Under the pieces are notes generated by a model. It worked only from the letters and a program-made list of their open reading frames with translations. It did not search any database and had not been told where the DNA came from. 64,000 nt of DNA from Tardiphaga sp. (GTDB taxonomy: Bacteria; Pseudomonadota; Alphaproteobacteria; Rhizobiales; Xanthobacteraceae): assembly GCA_030147505.1 (NCBI GenBank), contig JASBVG010000111.1, forward strand, positions 1-64,000, read 5' to 3'. Shown in pieces: positions 1-8,569 of the stretch; position 1 is the stretch's first letter; every line of letters starts with the position of its first letter. The translations under genes and the position numbers were made by a program.

Positions 1-282
1 GGTGGCCAGCGCGATGCTCGCCACGATGCCGAAACGGTCGGTCAGCCGGCCGACGATCACGCCGCCAACGCCGAAGCCCACCATGGTGAAAGTGAAGGCC
101 AAAGACGCCGCACCGCGGGTAGCGGCGAAATCGGCCTGGACGGCAGGCAGGATCACGACGACCGACCACATGCCGACGGAGCCCAGCGAGCCGACGACGA
201 GCGCCAGGGCAAGTCGGGTCCATGCCTGACGGCTGTCGGGCTGGAAGGCGGGCGTTTCCGGGATGGCAGTTTCTGGCGTCAC
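1..282 (-). CDS. MFS transporter, N-terminal part (cut by window start)
   Basis: This is the first 94 codons of a Major Facilitator Superfamily permease; the rest lies before base 1. The translated frame gives a hydrophilic N-terminus of about 25 residues, then a first membrane helix (LALALVVGSLGSVGMWSVVV). A second helix is followed by the family loop G-R-L-T-D-R-F-G, matching the MFS cytoplasmic loop 2-3 signature G-x-L-x-D-R-x-G. Substrate cannot be told. The start is a GTG chosen as the first plausible start in frame; an AAGGA stretch lies rather far upstream (about 20 bases), so the exact start is uncertain. The gene points away from flhA, with a repeat-rich spacer between them. Confidence 0.8.
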   Translation of the reverse strand, partial: MTPETAIPETPAFQPDSRQAWTRLALALVVGSLGSVGMWSVVVILPAVQADFAATRGAASLAFTFTMVGFGVGGVIVGRLTDRFGIVASIALAT

Positions 283-499
283 ATCGGCAACTTGTATGGG
301 GAGTTCCTTCCGGGTCAAGCCGATCTGCCGAAGGATTAGGCATGCGGAAGTGGGGAAGCGGAGAAGATTCTTCCCTCTCGCCCGTGACGGCCTCAGTGTC
401 CCCTACCCCGTCTAGCGAAGTTTGGCTTCGCGCGGGCGGGGAGGGTCAGGGAGAGGATATTTCAACAAACGCCGACGTCACGTGGGGCTCCCTCTCCCC

Positions 500-527
500 G
501 GCCCTCTCCCGCAAGCGGGAGAGGGCC
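500..527. repeat. Perfect 13-bp palindromic hairpin, rhizobial intergenic type
   Basis: The arms GGCCCTCTCCCGC and GCGGGAGAGGGCC are exact inverse complements around an AA spacer. No T-run follows on either strand, so it is a better fit to a dispersed intergenic palindrome (RPE-like) than to a Rho-independent terminator. A related purine-rich arm (GGGAGGGTCAGGGAGAGG) lies about 70 bases upstream, and the pyrimidine-rich CTCCCTCTCC abuts the hairpin, so the whole element may be longer. Confidence 0.6.
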
Positions 528-587
528 ACATCTGCCTGCGCCAAGCCTGCGTCAGGTCGTCCTGATCTGCCCTCCGGTTAACCGAAA

Positions 588-603
588 TTAACCCTTTGCT
601 AAC
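588..603 (+). promoter_or_regulatory. CtrA-box-like site upstream of flhA
   Basis: TTAA-CCCTTTG-CTAAC differs from the CtrA consensus TTAA-N7-TTAAC at one base, and a further TTAAC lies just upstream at 579. In Caulobacter and relatives CtrA drives early flagellar genes including flhA, so the placement fits. The call rests on the motif alone. Confidence 0.45.
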
Positions 604-767
604 CATACACACGGCAAAAATTGCCGAGTGATATCGCGTCTCGTCAGCCGATCGGGGGAATGCCCGTGGATGCCAGTGCGGTGCCTCACTTGCGGATCGG
701 TGGCCCTCCGGCCGCCAGGCCATCATTCGGCGCGCACGATCGGCATGCGCGCGGGGAAGCTGTGACG

Positions 768-2921
768 ATGACGGATTTGGTGGCGGGTCAAGGCATCGGC
801 AGCCCGGGCGGCGGCGGCTTCGATCTCGAGAAGCTGAAGGCCACGGTCCTGCGCGGCGACATCGCGCTCGCACTCGGCGTCCTGGTCATCCTGATCGTCC
901 TGATCATGCCGCTGCCGGCATTCATGCTGGATGTGTTCCTGGCGATCTCGATCACCATGTCGGTGCTGATCCTGATGACGGCGCTGTTCACCCAGACGCC
1001 GCTGGAATTCTCGTCGTTCCCGACGGTGCTGCTGATCTCGACCATGCTGCGGCTGTCGCTGAACCTCGCTTCGACCCGCCTGATCCTGTCGCACGGCCAT
1101 GAAGGCACCGCCGCCGCCGGCCATGTCATCGAGGCGTTCGGCCATTTCGTGATGGGCGGCAATTTCGTCATCGGCGTGGTCGTGTTCGCGATCCTCTTGA
1201 TCGTGAACTTCATCGTCATCACCAAGGGTTCGGGCCGTATCGCCGAAGTCGCCGCGCGCTTCCAGTTGGACTCGATGCCCGGCAAGCAAATGGCGATCGA
1301 CGCCGACCTCTCCGCCGGCCTGATCGATGAAGCCACCGCAAAGGCGCGCCGCAAGGATCTGGAAGACGAAAGCGGCTTCTTCGGCGCCATGGACGGTGCC
1401 TCGAAATTCGTGCGCGGCGACGCCATCGCCGGCCTGCTGATCACCGCCATCAATGTGGTCGGCGGCATCATCATCGGCGTCGCCCAGCAGGGCATGCCGT
1501 TCTCCGAAGCCGGCCGCACCTATACGCTGCTGACAGTGGGCGACGGCCTCGTCACCCAGGTTCCTGCCCTCATCGTCTCCACCGCGGCCGGCCTGCTCGT
1601 CTCAAAGGCGGGCATCACCGGCGCCGCCGACAAGACGCTGATGAAGCAGTTCTCCGGCTATCCGCAGGCGCTGGCCATGTCAGCCGGCGTGATGTTCACG
1701 CTGGCTTTGCTGCCGGGCATTCCGATGCTGCCCTTCGTTGCCCTCGGTGGTGGTGCTGGCTGGCTGGCTTACAGCGCCAGCAAGCGCAACAAGAACCAGA
1801 GGGCCACCGCCGCACAGCAGGCGGTGCCGGCTCCAGGCAGCCCGGCCGCTGCCGCAGCCGCGCAAGCGGCACAGGCCGCAGCGGACGAACCGATATCCGC
1901 GTCGCTGAAGATCGACGACCTCAAGATCGAACTCGGCTACGCGCTGCTGCCGCTGGTCAACGGGCCTGACGGCACCGACCGCCTGACCGAACAGATCAAG
2001 GCGCTGCGCAAGTCGCTGGCCGTCGAGATGGGTTTCGTGATGCCGTCGGTGCGCATCCTCGACAATGTCCAGCTCGAGGCCAACACCTACATCATCAAGA
2101 TCAAGGAAGTCGAAGCCGGCACCGGCCGCATCTGGCCGAACCAGTTCATGGTCATGGATCCCGGCGGCGCCCAGGTGACCGTGCCGGGCATCCACACCAC
2201 CGAACCGACCTTCGGCCTGCCTGCCACCTGGGTCGATGCGGCACTCAAGGAAGAAGCCTCGTTGAAGGGTTACACCGTCGTCGATGCCGCAACCGTGCTG
2301 TCGACGCATCTGACCGAATTGCTCAAGGGCAACATGTCGGACCTGCTCTCCTATGGCGAGGTGCAGAAGCTGCTCAAGGATCTGCCGAAGGAACAGGGCG
2401 AACTGGTCAAGGACATCGTCCCGGCTCTCATCACCGTTTCCGGCATCCAGCGCGTGCTTCAACTCCTCCTCACCGAGCGCATCTCGGTGCGCGACCTCTC
2501 GACCATTCTCGAAGGCATTGCCGACGCGCTCGCCTATTCTCGCAATCCGTCCACCATCGTCGAACATGTGCGTGCACGCCTCGCGCGCCAGATCTGCGCA
2601 CAGAACACCTCCTATGCCGGCTATCTGCCGCTCATCGCACTGTCGGCGCATTGGGAGCAGGCCTTCGCCGAGTCCATCATCGGCACCGGCGAGGAGCGCA
2701 GCCTGGCGATGCAGCCGTCGAAACTGTCGGAATTCATGGTCGCGGTGCGCAACAGCTTCGAACAGGCCGCGCGCGAAGGCGAAGCCCCGGTGCTGGTCAC
2801 CTCCGCAGGCATCCGGCCGTTCGTGCGATCGCTGGTCGAGCGATTCCGCTCGCAGACGACCGTTTTGTCGCAGGCGGAGATTCACCCCCGCGCACGCCTG
2901 AAGACCGTCGGCAGCGTCTGA
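768..2921 (+). CDS. flhA: Flagellar export gate protein FlhA
   Basis: FlhA forms the nonameric export gate of the flagellar type III secretion system in the inner membrane and docks chaperone-substrate complexes. The 717 residues match the family length. Membrane segments fill about residues 31-330, with the conserved stretch L-N-L-A-S-T-R (98-104) and the FHIPEP-family cytoplasmic loop (about 153-183, ITKGSGRIAEVAARFQLD). An Ala/Pro-rich linker around 345-375 leads to the cytosolic substrate-docking domain. I chose the ATG preceded by GGGGAAG at about ten bases. In-frame starts further upstream (TTG 621, ATG 660) would add a hydrophilic tail absent from the family. The fliI and fliJ genes lie 3-5 kb away on the other strand. 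Confidence 0.96.
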   Translation: MTDLVAGQGIGSPGGGGFDLEKLKATVLRGDIALALGVLVILIVLIMPLPAFMLDVFLAISITMSVLILMTALFTQTPLEFSSFPTVLLISTMLRLSLNLASTRLILSHGHEGTAAAGHVIEAFGHFVMGGNFVIGVVVFAILLIVNFIVITKGSGRIAEVAARFQLDSMPGKQMAIDADLSAGLIDEATAKARRKDLEDESGFFGAMDGASKFVRGDAIAGLLITAINVVGGIIIGVAQQGMPFSEAGRTYTLLTVGDGLVTQVPALIVSTAAGLLVSKAGITGAADKTLMKQFSGYPQALAMSAGVMFTLALLPGIPMLPFVALGGGAGWLAYSASKRNKNQRATAAQQAVPAPGSPAAAAAAQAAQAAADEPISASLKIDDLKIELGYALLPLVNGPDGTDRLTEQIKALRKSLAVEMGFVMPSVRILDNVQLEANTYIIKIKEVEAGTGRIWPNQFMVMDPGGAQVTVPGIHTTEPTFGLPATWVDAALKEEASLKGYTVVDAATVLSTHLTELLKGNMSDLLSYGEVQKLLKDLPKEQGELVKDIVPALITVSGIQRVLQLLLTERISVRDLSTILEGIADALAYSRNPSTIVEHVRARLARQICAQNTSYAGYLPLIALSAHWEQAFAESIIGTGEERSLAMQPSKLSEFMVAVRNSFEQAAREGEAPVLVTSAGIRPFVRSLVERFRSQTTVLSQAEIHPRARLKTVGSV

Positions 2922-3249
2922 TCCGGAGTTCCATCGGGGCAAATCACCGCCAAATCGCCGATGCAAATTCGTCACACACAAGAGGCTTGCCGATTCGTAA
3001 TGTTTCTTGGCCAGCCCGATACAAGCTGCGACAAACCTGACTATCCATCTGTAAATAAATACATATTTGCAAATACCCCTTTCCGACCGACGGCCAGGGC
3101 GGTGTGAGATCACGGACTCTCACCGTCTTGTGATCGCCAACCTGGAACGTCAGCCCTCGATTTTACGTTTCTTGCCACACACATGATGAACCTGACGATG
3201 AAAGCTCGACACCAACGAGTAGTCAGGAAGTGAACGGCAGGAGCGTTCG
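2922..3249. other. AT-richer spacer after flhA
   Basis: No gene is evident. It contains an A/T-rich island (about 3040-3080) with the palindrome TATTTGCAAATA, and the ribosome site AGGAG of the next small gene near its end. The A/T-rich island may hold the promoter of the small gene, but no clear -35/-10 pair could be assigned. Confidence 0.4.
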
Positions 3250-3450
3250 ATGAACCACTCGATTTACAGCGCGGATCGCATGACCCACCTGAAAGTGGTC
3301 GTCGTTGCCTTGGTCGCCGGTATTTTCGTGGCCGGTGTCGGTATCTCGTCGCGCATGAATTCAGACCAAGGCTACACGCAGACCGCGCGCACCATCAAAG
3401 CCGGCGCGCCCGTGACGACGGCAACGTCGACGACGAGCATGGTCCGCTAA
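3250..3450 (+). CDS. Small single-pass membrane protein, unknown function
   Basis: A 66-residue protein with a short basic N-terminus and one hydrophobic segment at about residues 14-32 (LKVVVVALVAGIFVAGVGI). A polar tail rich in Thr, Ala and Ser follows, probably in the periplasm. The start ATG has a good AGGAG site at about six bases, and a strong Rho-independent terminator follows the gene, which together support a real, separately transcribed gene. The layout resembles small conserved membrane proteins of Bradyrhizobium relatives. I cannot assign a function. It sits between the flagellar gene flhA and the ECF sigma operon but shares no obvious role with them. Confidence 0.75.
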   Translation: MNHSIYSADRMTHLKVVVVALVAGIFVAGVGISSRMNSDQGYTQTARTIKAGAPVTTATSTTSMVR

Positions 3451-3541
3451 CGAGTTTTACGAATTCGCATGCCGATGTCCCCCAAGGTCGTCATGCGATA
3501 ACGCAGCAGACCCCACTCCCCCCAAGTGGACTGCTAAATGG

Positions 3542-3572
3542 AAAACGCCCGCTCCCCACGGGCGTTTTTCTT
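3542..3572 (+). terminator. Rho-independent terminator
   Basis: A 10-bp stem (AAAACGCCCG / CGGGCGTTTT) with a seven-base loop is followed by TCTTTT. It ends transcription from the small membrane-protein gene upstream. Confidence 0.88.
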
Positions 3573-3611
3573 TTGTGTAGTTCTTTGTGTAGTTGAGCCC
3601 CACAGTCCGCC

Positions 3612-3764
3612 CTCATGGTGAAGAGCCTAGCGGCGCAATTGCGCTGCTGACAGCGCCGTCTCGAACCGTGAGTCGATGAAGCTCGGAGCTTGCGGCCATC
3701 CCCCAGCGAATGGCTTCGCCATTCGCAAAGAGACGCCGCGCTTTGCGCGGCTCCTCAGGATGAG
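3612..3764. repeat. Intergenic repeat element with imperfect terminal inverted repeats
   Basis: About 150 bp bounded by CTCATGGTGAAGAGCC and, inverted, GGCTCCTCAGGATGAG (12 of 16 positions match). Inner arms GCGCCGTCTC and GAGACGCCGCG also pair with one mismatch, and a short hairpin (GCGAATGGC / GCCATTCGC) lies between them. The wording (CTCATGGTGA, GTCTCGAACC, GAGACGCCGC, CTCAGGATGAG) is what I recognise from non-coding repeats of Bradyrhizobium-type genomes. No coding potential was seen. It lies downstream of the anti-sigma gene. Confidence 0.6.
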
Positions 3765-3789
3765 AGCAGTGCTATAACCGCGCCGAATA

Positions 3790-4665
3790 TTACTTCGGCG
3801 GCGGCACCGTTTCGATCAGCTTGCCGGTGAACACGATCGGGCCTGTCGCGGAGCCGGTGGGCGATCCGCCTTCGGGCTCGAGGGTCACGGCATAGGTGGC
3901 CTGATTGACGGTGTCCGGATCGTATGCCGCAAGTGCTGCACGCGTTGTGAATTCATCACCGCCGATCACGCCGAGCGAACGCGGTGCCTGGAACTTGTCG
4001 GAGACGATCCAGAGTTCGTAGCTCTTGCCCGTCTGCGGCTCGGCGCCGACACGGCGGACCGTAAAATTCTTGGTAGCTGCATCGACGGTGAGAATGAAGG
4101 CCGGCGATGACGCGTCGGTCTGCAGCAGAGCGACATATTGCGACTGGGCCGCAAGTTGCTGCGGAGTCTGAGCAGGCGCCTGAACAACCTGAACTTCAGC
4201 CTTCGAACGAAGACCGGCCGGCAAGAGATCGGGACGCGTCACCTGTACACCGATCAGAGCGATGAGCGCGGCAGCGATGGCGCCCATGGCGGTCGCGACA
4301 CCACGCCAGCGTTGCGCACGGCGGGCGAAATCGATGACATTGGAATTGTCGGCCTGCACAGGCTCGCGCGCGGATTCGGCAGCGGGCGCGGGCGCGGGCT
4401 CCGGCATCGACGGCAGCACGATCGGCGCCTGCGGGCCTGACAAGCCGATGGCGGTGCGGATGTTCTCCCACACCTGCGGGCGCGGTTCGACGAGACCGAC
4501 CATCTGGTTGAGCACGGCGAGCGCGCGCTCCCACGATTCCACGACGGCCGCGTAGTTCGGGTCGACCGTCATCATCTGTTCGACCTGCGCACGCTCATCG
4601 GCATCGAGCGTGCCGAGCGCATATTCCGCAGCGAGTGCGATATGATCTTCGCTATAGTCCATCAT
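3790..4665 (-). CDS. Anti-sigma factor, RskA/anti-sigma-K type
   Basis: This 291-residue protein is the probable antagonist of the ECF sigma factor encoded just upstream. The cytosolic N-terminal part (about 1-85) begins with a short helical anti-sigma region (HIALAAEYALGTLDADERAQ) typical of zinc-free RskA/ChrR-like binders. One membrane segment lies at about 125-147 (VATAMGAIAAALIALIGVQV). The periplasmic part is an RskA C-terminal domain with the motif Y-E-L-W-I-V near residue 215. The ATG start overlaps the sigma stop codon in an ATGA, giving translational coupling. Another ATG follows at once. Which signal releases the sigma factor is not visible. Confidence 0.9.
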   Translation of the reverse strand: MMDYSEDHIALAAEYALGTLDADERAQVEQMMTVDPNYAAVVESWERALAVLNQMVGLVEPRPQVWENIRTAIGLSGPQAPIVLPSMPEPAPAPAAESAREPVQADNSNVIDFARRAQRWRGVATAMGAIAAALIALIGVQVTRPDLLPAGLRSKAEVQVVQAPAQTPQQLAAQSQYVALLQTDASSPAFILTVDAATKNFTVRRVGAEPQTGKSYELWIVSDKFQAPRSLGVIGGDEFTTRAALAAYDPDTVNQATYAVTLEPEGGSPTGSATGPIVFTGKLIETVPPPK

Positions 4666-5210
4666 GCCAGTCCCAGACATGCGCGGATATCCAACATGCT
4701 CCGGCGCAGCCACGTCTTCACGGTGTTCACCGGCTTCTCGAATTTCACCGCCAGTTGTTCACGGCTCCAGCCATTGTAGTAAGCAAGCAGCACCAGCTTC
4801 TGCCGTTCCGGCTCGAGCTGCCCGACGCATTCGAGCAGGCGCCGCAACTCTTCGGTCATCTCGCGGCGCGCGAGCGGATCGGGCGTATCGGCGGCGACTT
4901 CCATGGCGGCCGGCTCTTCCTCTATCGACGTCTCGCCTTTCTTGCGCACGACATCGATCGCGCGATTGCGCGCTATCGAAGCCATCCATGTGATCGGCGA
5001 TGCGACGCCGGGGTTGAACTGGCCGGCGTTGTTCCAGATCTTGACATAGACCTCCTGGATGACTTCTTCCGCGAGGTCCTGTCTGCGCAAGATACGGAGA
5101 ACGACACCGAACAGTTTCGCACGCGTAGCGGTATAAAGGCGTTCGAATGCAGCTTCATCGCCCTTTGCCACTGCAGCGATGAGCCAGACCAGTTCTGCCG
5201 GCGTGAGCAT
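4662..5210 (-). CDS. ECF-type RNA polymerase sigma factor (SigK-like)
   Basis: A 182-residue extracytoplasmic-function sigma factor. Region 2 (about 24-90) includes LFGVVLRILRRQDLAEEVIQ and the -10 melting stretch ITWMASIARNRAID. Region 4 (about 125-178) carries the helix-turn-helix NGWSREQLAVKFEKPVNTVK for -35 recognition. No region 3 is present, as expected for the class. The partner with an RskA-type anti-sigma domain suggests the SigK/RskA group, which often answers envelope or oxidative stress; that is inference. An inverted repeat GGTATTC...GAATACC about 55-80 bases before the start may be part of its own control. Confidence 0.94.
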   Translation of the reverse strand: MLTPAELVWLIAAVAKGDEAAFERLYTATRAKLFGVVLRILRRQDLAEEVIQEVYVKIWNNAGQFNPGVASPITWMASIARNRAIDVVRKKGETSIEEEPAAMEVAADTPDPLARREMTEELRRLLECVGQLEPERQKLVLLAYYNGWSREQLAVKFEKPVNTVKTWLRRSMLDIRACLGLA

Positions 5211-5262
5211 CCCGTCTCCTCGACCTGAAATTACCTTTCACTGCATGATCAACTCACGCAGC

Positions 5263-5290
5263 GGTATTCCCGACTCGTAACATGAATACC
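5263..5290 (-). promoter_or_regulatory. Inverted repeat upstream of the ECF sigma gene
   Basis: Seven-base arms GGTATTC and GAATACC are separated by 14 bases. On the minus strand the second arm reads GGGAATACC, resembling the GGAA core of ECF -35 elements, so it could be an autoregulated promoter. No clear -10 was found, so this remains a candidate operator or promoter. Confidence 0.3.
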
Positions 5291-5393
5291 GGCGCGCAAG
5301 CCATGATGCTTGTTCGTGCTGTGGATACACGCCAATGAAAAACCCGGACCTTGCGGCCCGGGTTCGAAAGCTTCGCAGCGAAGTAACCTGGCT

Positions 5394-5813
5394 TCAGGCC
5401 ACCGCGCCGATGCGGGCGCGCATCAGGCCGATGCTATCGAGATCGGCCTGCTCGCGGGCATTCTCTTCCTCGCGGGCACGGGCCTGGTCGCGCTCGTCGA
5501 GCAGTTCGACCTTCTTGAGTTCTTCGAAGGCTTCGGCAAGCAGCGCCTTGGCGTCTTCGAGCTGACCGCGGAGTTCGTCGGCCGAGCGGGTCAGGTTTTC
5601 GCGGCGCTGGATCGCGGCCTTCGCATAGGTCGGGTAAGCGAAGTGCGAGGGATCCTGGATGCCGGCGCGGTCCTGCTCGGTCTGGATTTCGCGCTCCAGA
5701 TCGACCGACATGCGCTGGAAGTCGGCGATCATGCCTTCGATCTGATTGACGCGGCGGCGCTTCTCGTCGACCTGAAACTTCTTCAGGCGGATCAGGGTGT
5801 CACGTGACTTCAT
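5394..5813 (-). CDS. fliJ: Flagellar export protein FliJ
   Basis: FliJ is the small coiled-coil stalk protein that links the FliI ATPase ring to the FlhA gate. The 139 residues are almost wholly helical and charged, with heptad-like stretches at about 10-60 and 75-125 and an N-terminus MKSRDTLIRLKKFQVDEKRR typical of alphaproteobacterial FliJ. I chose the ATG preceded by GGGGAG about nine bases upstream; the frame is open for 27 more codons but those do not look like FliJ. It follows fliI by about 110 bases on the same strand, so the two are probably one operon. Confidence 0.9.
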   Translation of the reverse strand: MKSRDTLIRLKKFQVDEKRRRVNQIEGMIADFQRMSVDLEREIQTEQDRAGIQDPSHFAYPTYAKAAIQRRENLTRSADELRGQLEDAKALLAEAFEELKKVELLDERDQARAREEENAREQADLDSIGLMRARIGAVA

Positions 5814-5922
5814 CGACTCATACTCCCCAGAAGTCCCAGTCTCAAAGCGGGACAATACCAGCCGCCCGAACGGGGACAGCCGGCTGAATTCCATCTCTGG
5901 CGATCATGATGCCGCGACAAAG

Positions 5923-7248
5923 TTAGCGTTCCGTTGCCAAACTACCAACGATTTGTTGCAGTTGCTGGTAGCCCTCAAGCAGTCCACAGACCTCGTCCTT
6001 GCGCTGCCGCAGGAAGGCTTCGAGCGGCTCGTGCAGTGCGATCGCCTCGTCTACCTCCGGGCTGGAACCGGCGCGATAGGCACCGAGGCGGATCAGCTCC
6101 TCCATGTCCGAATATGTAGCCATGATCTGGCGCGCGCGGGTGATGGTCGGCAGATAGGCAGGATCGCAGGAGCGCGGCATGGTGCGCGAGACGGACTTGA
6201 GGATGTTGATGGCGGGGTAGCGCCCACGCTCGGCGATGCCGCGCTGCATCACGATATGACCATCGAGAATGCCACGCACCGCATCGGCCACGGGCTCGTT
6301 GTGATCGTCGCCATCGACCAGCACGGTGAAGATCGCGGTGATGGAGCCTTCGTCAGTGCCTGGCCCGGCCCGCTCCAGCAGCTTTGGCAGTTCGGTGAAG
6401 ACCGTCGGCGTATAGCCTTTTGCCGTCGGCGGCTCGCCGACGGACAGGCCGATCTCACGCTGCGCCATGGCGAAGCGCGTGACCGAGTCCATCATGCACA
6501 TGACATCCTTGCCCTCGTCGCGGAAGTATTCCGAGATCGACAAAGTGAGATAGGCGGCCTGGCGGCGCATCAGCGCCGGCTCGTCCGAGGTCGCTACCAC
6601 GACCACGGCGCGGGCGAGCCCCTCTTCGCCGAGGTCTTCCTGCAGGAACTCCTGTACCTCACGTCCGCGCTCGCCGATCAGGCCGATGACGGAAACATCC
6701 GCATCGACATTGCGGGCCAGCATGGAGAGCAGCACCGACTTGCCGACGCCGGAACCGGCGAAGATGCCCATGCGCTGGCCTCGGCAGCAGGTGAGAAAGG
6801 TGTTCATCGAACGCACGCCGAGATCCAGCGGTGCGCCGACTCGTCTGCGCGAATGCGCCGGCGGCGGCGCGGCGCGATAGGGCATCGGCGACGGCCCCTG
6901 TGGCAGCGGGCCCTTGCCATCGATAGGCTCGCCCATGGCATTAACCACGCGGCCGAGCCAGCCGATCGAGGGCCGCACCATGCTGGCGGCATTGGCGATG
7001 ACGGCACGGCAGCCGCGACGAACCCCTTCGAGTCCGGCGAAGGGCATCACGACAGCATTGTCGCCGGAGAAGCCGATCACCTCGGCGGGGATGAAACGAT
7101 TGGTGCCGGTCTCGATGACGATGCGTGCGCCGACCGACATCGCATGAATGGGGCCGGCAATCTCCACCATGAGACCACGCACGCCGACCACGCGTCCGTA
7201 GATGTTGATGCCGTCGATATCGGCGATCTGCTCGGCAAGTGCTTTCAC
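5923..7248 (-). CDS. fliI: Flagellum-specific ATPase FliI
   Basis: FliI is the F1-beta-like hexameric ATPase that energises unfolding and delivery of flagellar export substrates. The 441 residues match the family. The Walker A motif AGSGVGKS is at 164-171, and Walker B V-M-C-M-M-D is at about 249-254, followed by [14 protein letters not shown]. The sequence [18 protein letters not shown] is characteristic of the flagellar/T3SS branch. The gene starts at GTG with GAAGG about eleven bases upstream. It is divergent from ctrA over a 424-bp spacer that carries a CtrA-like box, which fits CtrA control of flagellar genes. Confidence 0.96.
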   Translation of the reverse strand: MKALAEQIADIDGINIYGRVVGVRGLMVEIAGPIHAMSVGARIVIETGTNRFIPAEVIGFSGDNAVVMPFAGLEGVRRGCRAVIANAASMVRPSIGWLGRVVNAMGEPIDGKGPLPQGPSPMPYRAAPPPAHSRRRVGAPLDLGVRSMNTFLTCCRGQRMGIFAGSGVGKSVLLSMLARNVDADVSVIGLIGERGREVQEFLQEDLGEEGLARAVVVVATSDEPALMRRQAAYLTLSISEYFRDEGKDVMCMMDSVTRFAMAQREIGLSVGEPPTAKGYTPTVFTELPKLLERAGPGTDEGSITAIFTVLVDGDDHNEPVADAVRGILDGHIVMQRGIAERGRYPAINILKSVSRTMPRSCDPAYLPTITRARQIMATYSDMEELIRLGAYRAGSSPEVDEAIALHEPLEAFLRQRKDEVCGLLEGYQQLQQIVGSLATER

Positions 7249-7672
7249 GAAATTCGGGCCTTCACTGCCTTACCCTCGCCTTGAAGGTAAATCTTTCGTG
7301 GCGAAAGCTTTAAAGTTTCGCCTCATTGCCGCCGGGCCCTTAACCCCGTGTTTACCCGCATCGTTAATCATTCCCACACTGTCTTGAATGACTGAGAGCA
7401 TTCGCGCCGGCAGAAAGACGGTGTGAATCGATGGAGCAGGTTGCGACCTTCTCCTCATGCGGAACTTGAACGGGCACGGTTACGAAAAGAGTCTTTGACG
7501 CAACATCTTACGGCGATTCGACAAAAATTGCACGATTAGCGCTTGCGGAGAAGAATCAGCATTTGTTAACCATATCCCGTCAGGATCCGAATCAGTTGTT
7601 CGTAGGCGTTTTTTGGTGCCGCAAGTATGGCGGCCGACCTGACGCCCGCAGCGGCGACCAAAGGGGACTGGC
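7249..7672. promoter_or_regulatory. fliI-ctrA divergent regulatory region with five GANTC sites
   Basis: This non-coding spacer is shared by fliI (leftward) and ctrA (rightward). GANTC sites, the CcrM methylation target, start at 7425, 7489, 7515, 7553 and 7589. A TTAACCAT half-site lies at 7566 and a fuller CtrA-like box at 7340. In Caulobacter, ctrA transcription is controlled by CtrA itself and by GANTC methylation state, so the same logic is likely here. No ORF in the spacer looks real. Confidence 0.6.
7340..7355. promoter_or_regulatory. CtrA-box-like site between fliI and ctrA
   Basis: TTAA-CCCCGTG-TTTAC fits TTAA-N7-TTAAC with one mismatch. It lies about 85-105 bases upstream of the fliI start and more than 300 bases from ctrA, so fliI is the likelier target. 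Confidence 0.45.
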
Positions 7673-8374
7673 ATGCGCGTTTTGCTAATTGAAGATGATA
7701 GCGCTGTTGCGCAGTCGATCGAGCTGATGCTCAAATCCGAGAGCTTCAACGTCTACACGACGGATCTCGGCGAAGAGGGCGTCGATCTCGGCAAGCTCTA
7801 CGATTACGATATTATCCTGCTCGACCTCAATCTCCCGGACATGTCCGGCTACGATGTGCTCAAGCAGCTGCGGGTGTCGAAGATCAAGACCCCGATCCTC
7901 ATTCTCTCGGGCCTCGCCGGCATCGAGGACAAGGTCAAGGGTCTCGGCGTCGGCGCCGACGACTACATGACCAAGCCTTTCCACAAGGACGAGTTGGTTG
8001 CCCGCATTCATGCGATCGTGCGCCGCTCCAAGGGCCATGCCCAGTCCGTCATCCAGACCGGCGATCTCGTGGTCAATCTCGATACCAAGACGGTGGAAGT
8101 CGGCGGTCAGCGCGTCCATCTGACGGGTAAGGAATATCAGATGCTGGAGCTGCTCTCGCTCCGAAAGGGCACCACCCTCACCAAGGAAATGTTCCTCAAC
8201 CACCTCTATGGTGGCATGGACGAGCCCGAACTGAAGATCATCGACGTCTTCATCTGCAAACTCCGCAAGAAGCTGGCCAACGCTTCCGAAGGCCGCAACT
8301 TCATCGAAACGGTGTGGGGCCGTGGTTACGTGCTCCGCGAGCCCTCCGATGACGAAATCCGCATCCCGGCTTAA
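7673..8374 (+). CDS. ctrA: Cell-cycle response regulator CtrA
   Basis: CtrA is the essential OmpR-family master regulator of the alphaproteobacterial cell cycle. It binds TTAA-N7-TTAAC, activates flagellar, chemotaxis and division genes and, in Caulobacter, represses replication. The receiver domain occupies residues 1-118 with acidic pocket E7-D8-D9, phosphoacceptor D51 and Lys in DDYMTKPF (about 101). The winged-helix domain is at about 124-225, including [12 protein letters not shown] and the ending [10 protein letters not shown]. Length (233) is usual. AAAGGGG precedes the ATG. Phosphate is expected from CckA through ChpT, whose gene lies 9 kb downstream in this window. The terminator follows closely, so ctrA is monocistronic. 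Confidence 0.98.
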   Translation: MRVLLIEDDSAVAQSIELMLKSESFNVYTTDLGEEGVDLGKLYDYDIILLDLNLPDMSGYDVLKQLRVSKIKTPILILSGLAGIEDKVKGLGVGADDYMTKPFHKDELVARIHAIVRRSKGHAQSVIQTGDLVVNLDTKTVEVGGQRVHLTGKEYQMLELLSLRKGTTLTKEMFLNHLYGGMDEPELKIIDVFICKLRKKLANASEGRNFIETVWGRGYVLREPSDDEIRIPA

Positions 8375-8400
8375 GTCGATCCTCCCCGAACGTTCTCACG

Positions 8401-8428
8401 AAAACCCCGCCGCAAGGCGGGGTTTTTG
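8401..8428 (+). terminator. Rho-independent terminator of ctrA
   Basis: An 11-bp stem AAAACCCCGCC / GGCGGGGTTTT with a GCAA tetraloop is followed by a T-rich run. Confidence 0.92.
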
Positions 8429-8569
8429 TTTTGGGCGATGTTCGCCTGAGCTTCATCTTGGCATCAAGCTTCGATCTCCATGATTGAAGCTTGAAATCAA
8501 TCAAAGGTTGATACAACATATAAGTATACCCGGTACGTGCTCGCAAAATCCCGGGATACGGAGACAGAC

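Larger units (their letters stand above)
283..767. other. Spacer between MFS gene and flhA
   Basis: No convincing gene is visible. The stretch holds purine-rich and pyrimidine-rich tracts of the kind seen in rhizobial intergenic palindromes, one perfect 13-bp hairpin, and CtrA-like boxes about 170 bases before the flhA start. A frame open on the plus strand from 621 runs into flhA, but its first 49 codons look non-coding and have no good ribosome site. Confidence 0.6.

Noticed and set aside
1680-3113. Long open minus-strand frame opposite flhA
   Set aside because: It lies antisense to the well-conserved flhA C-terminal half; the peptide is rich in Arg/His/Gly and resembles no family. High G+C keeps such frames open.
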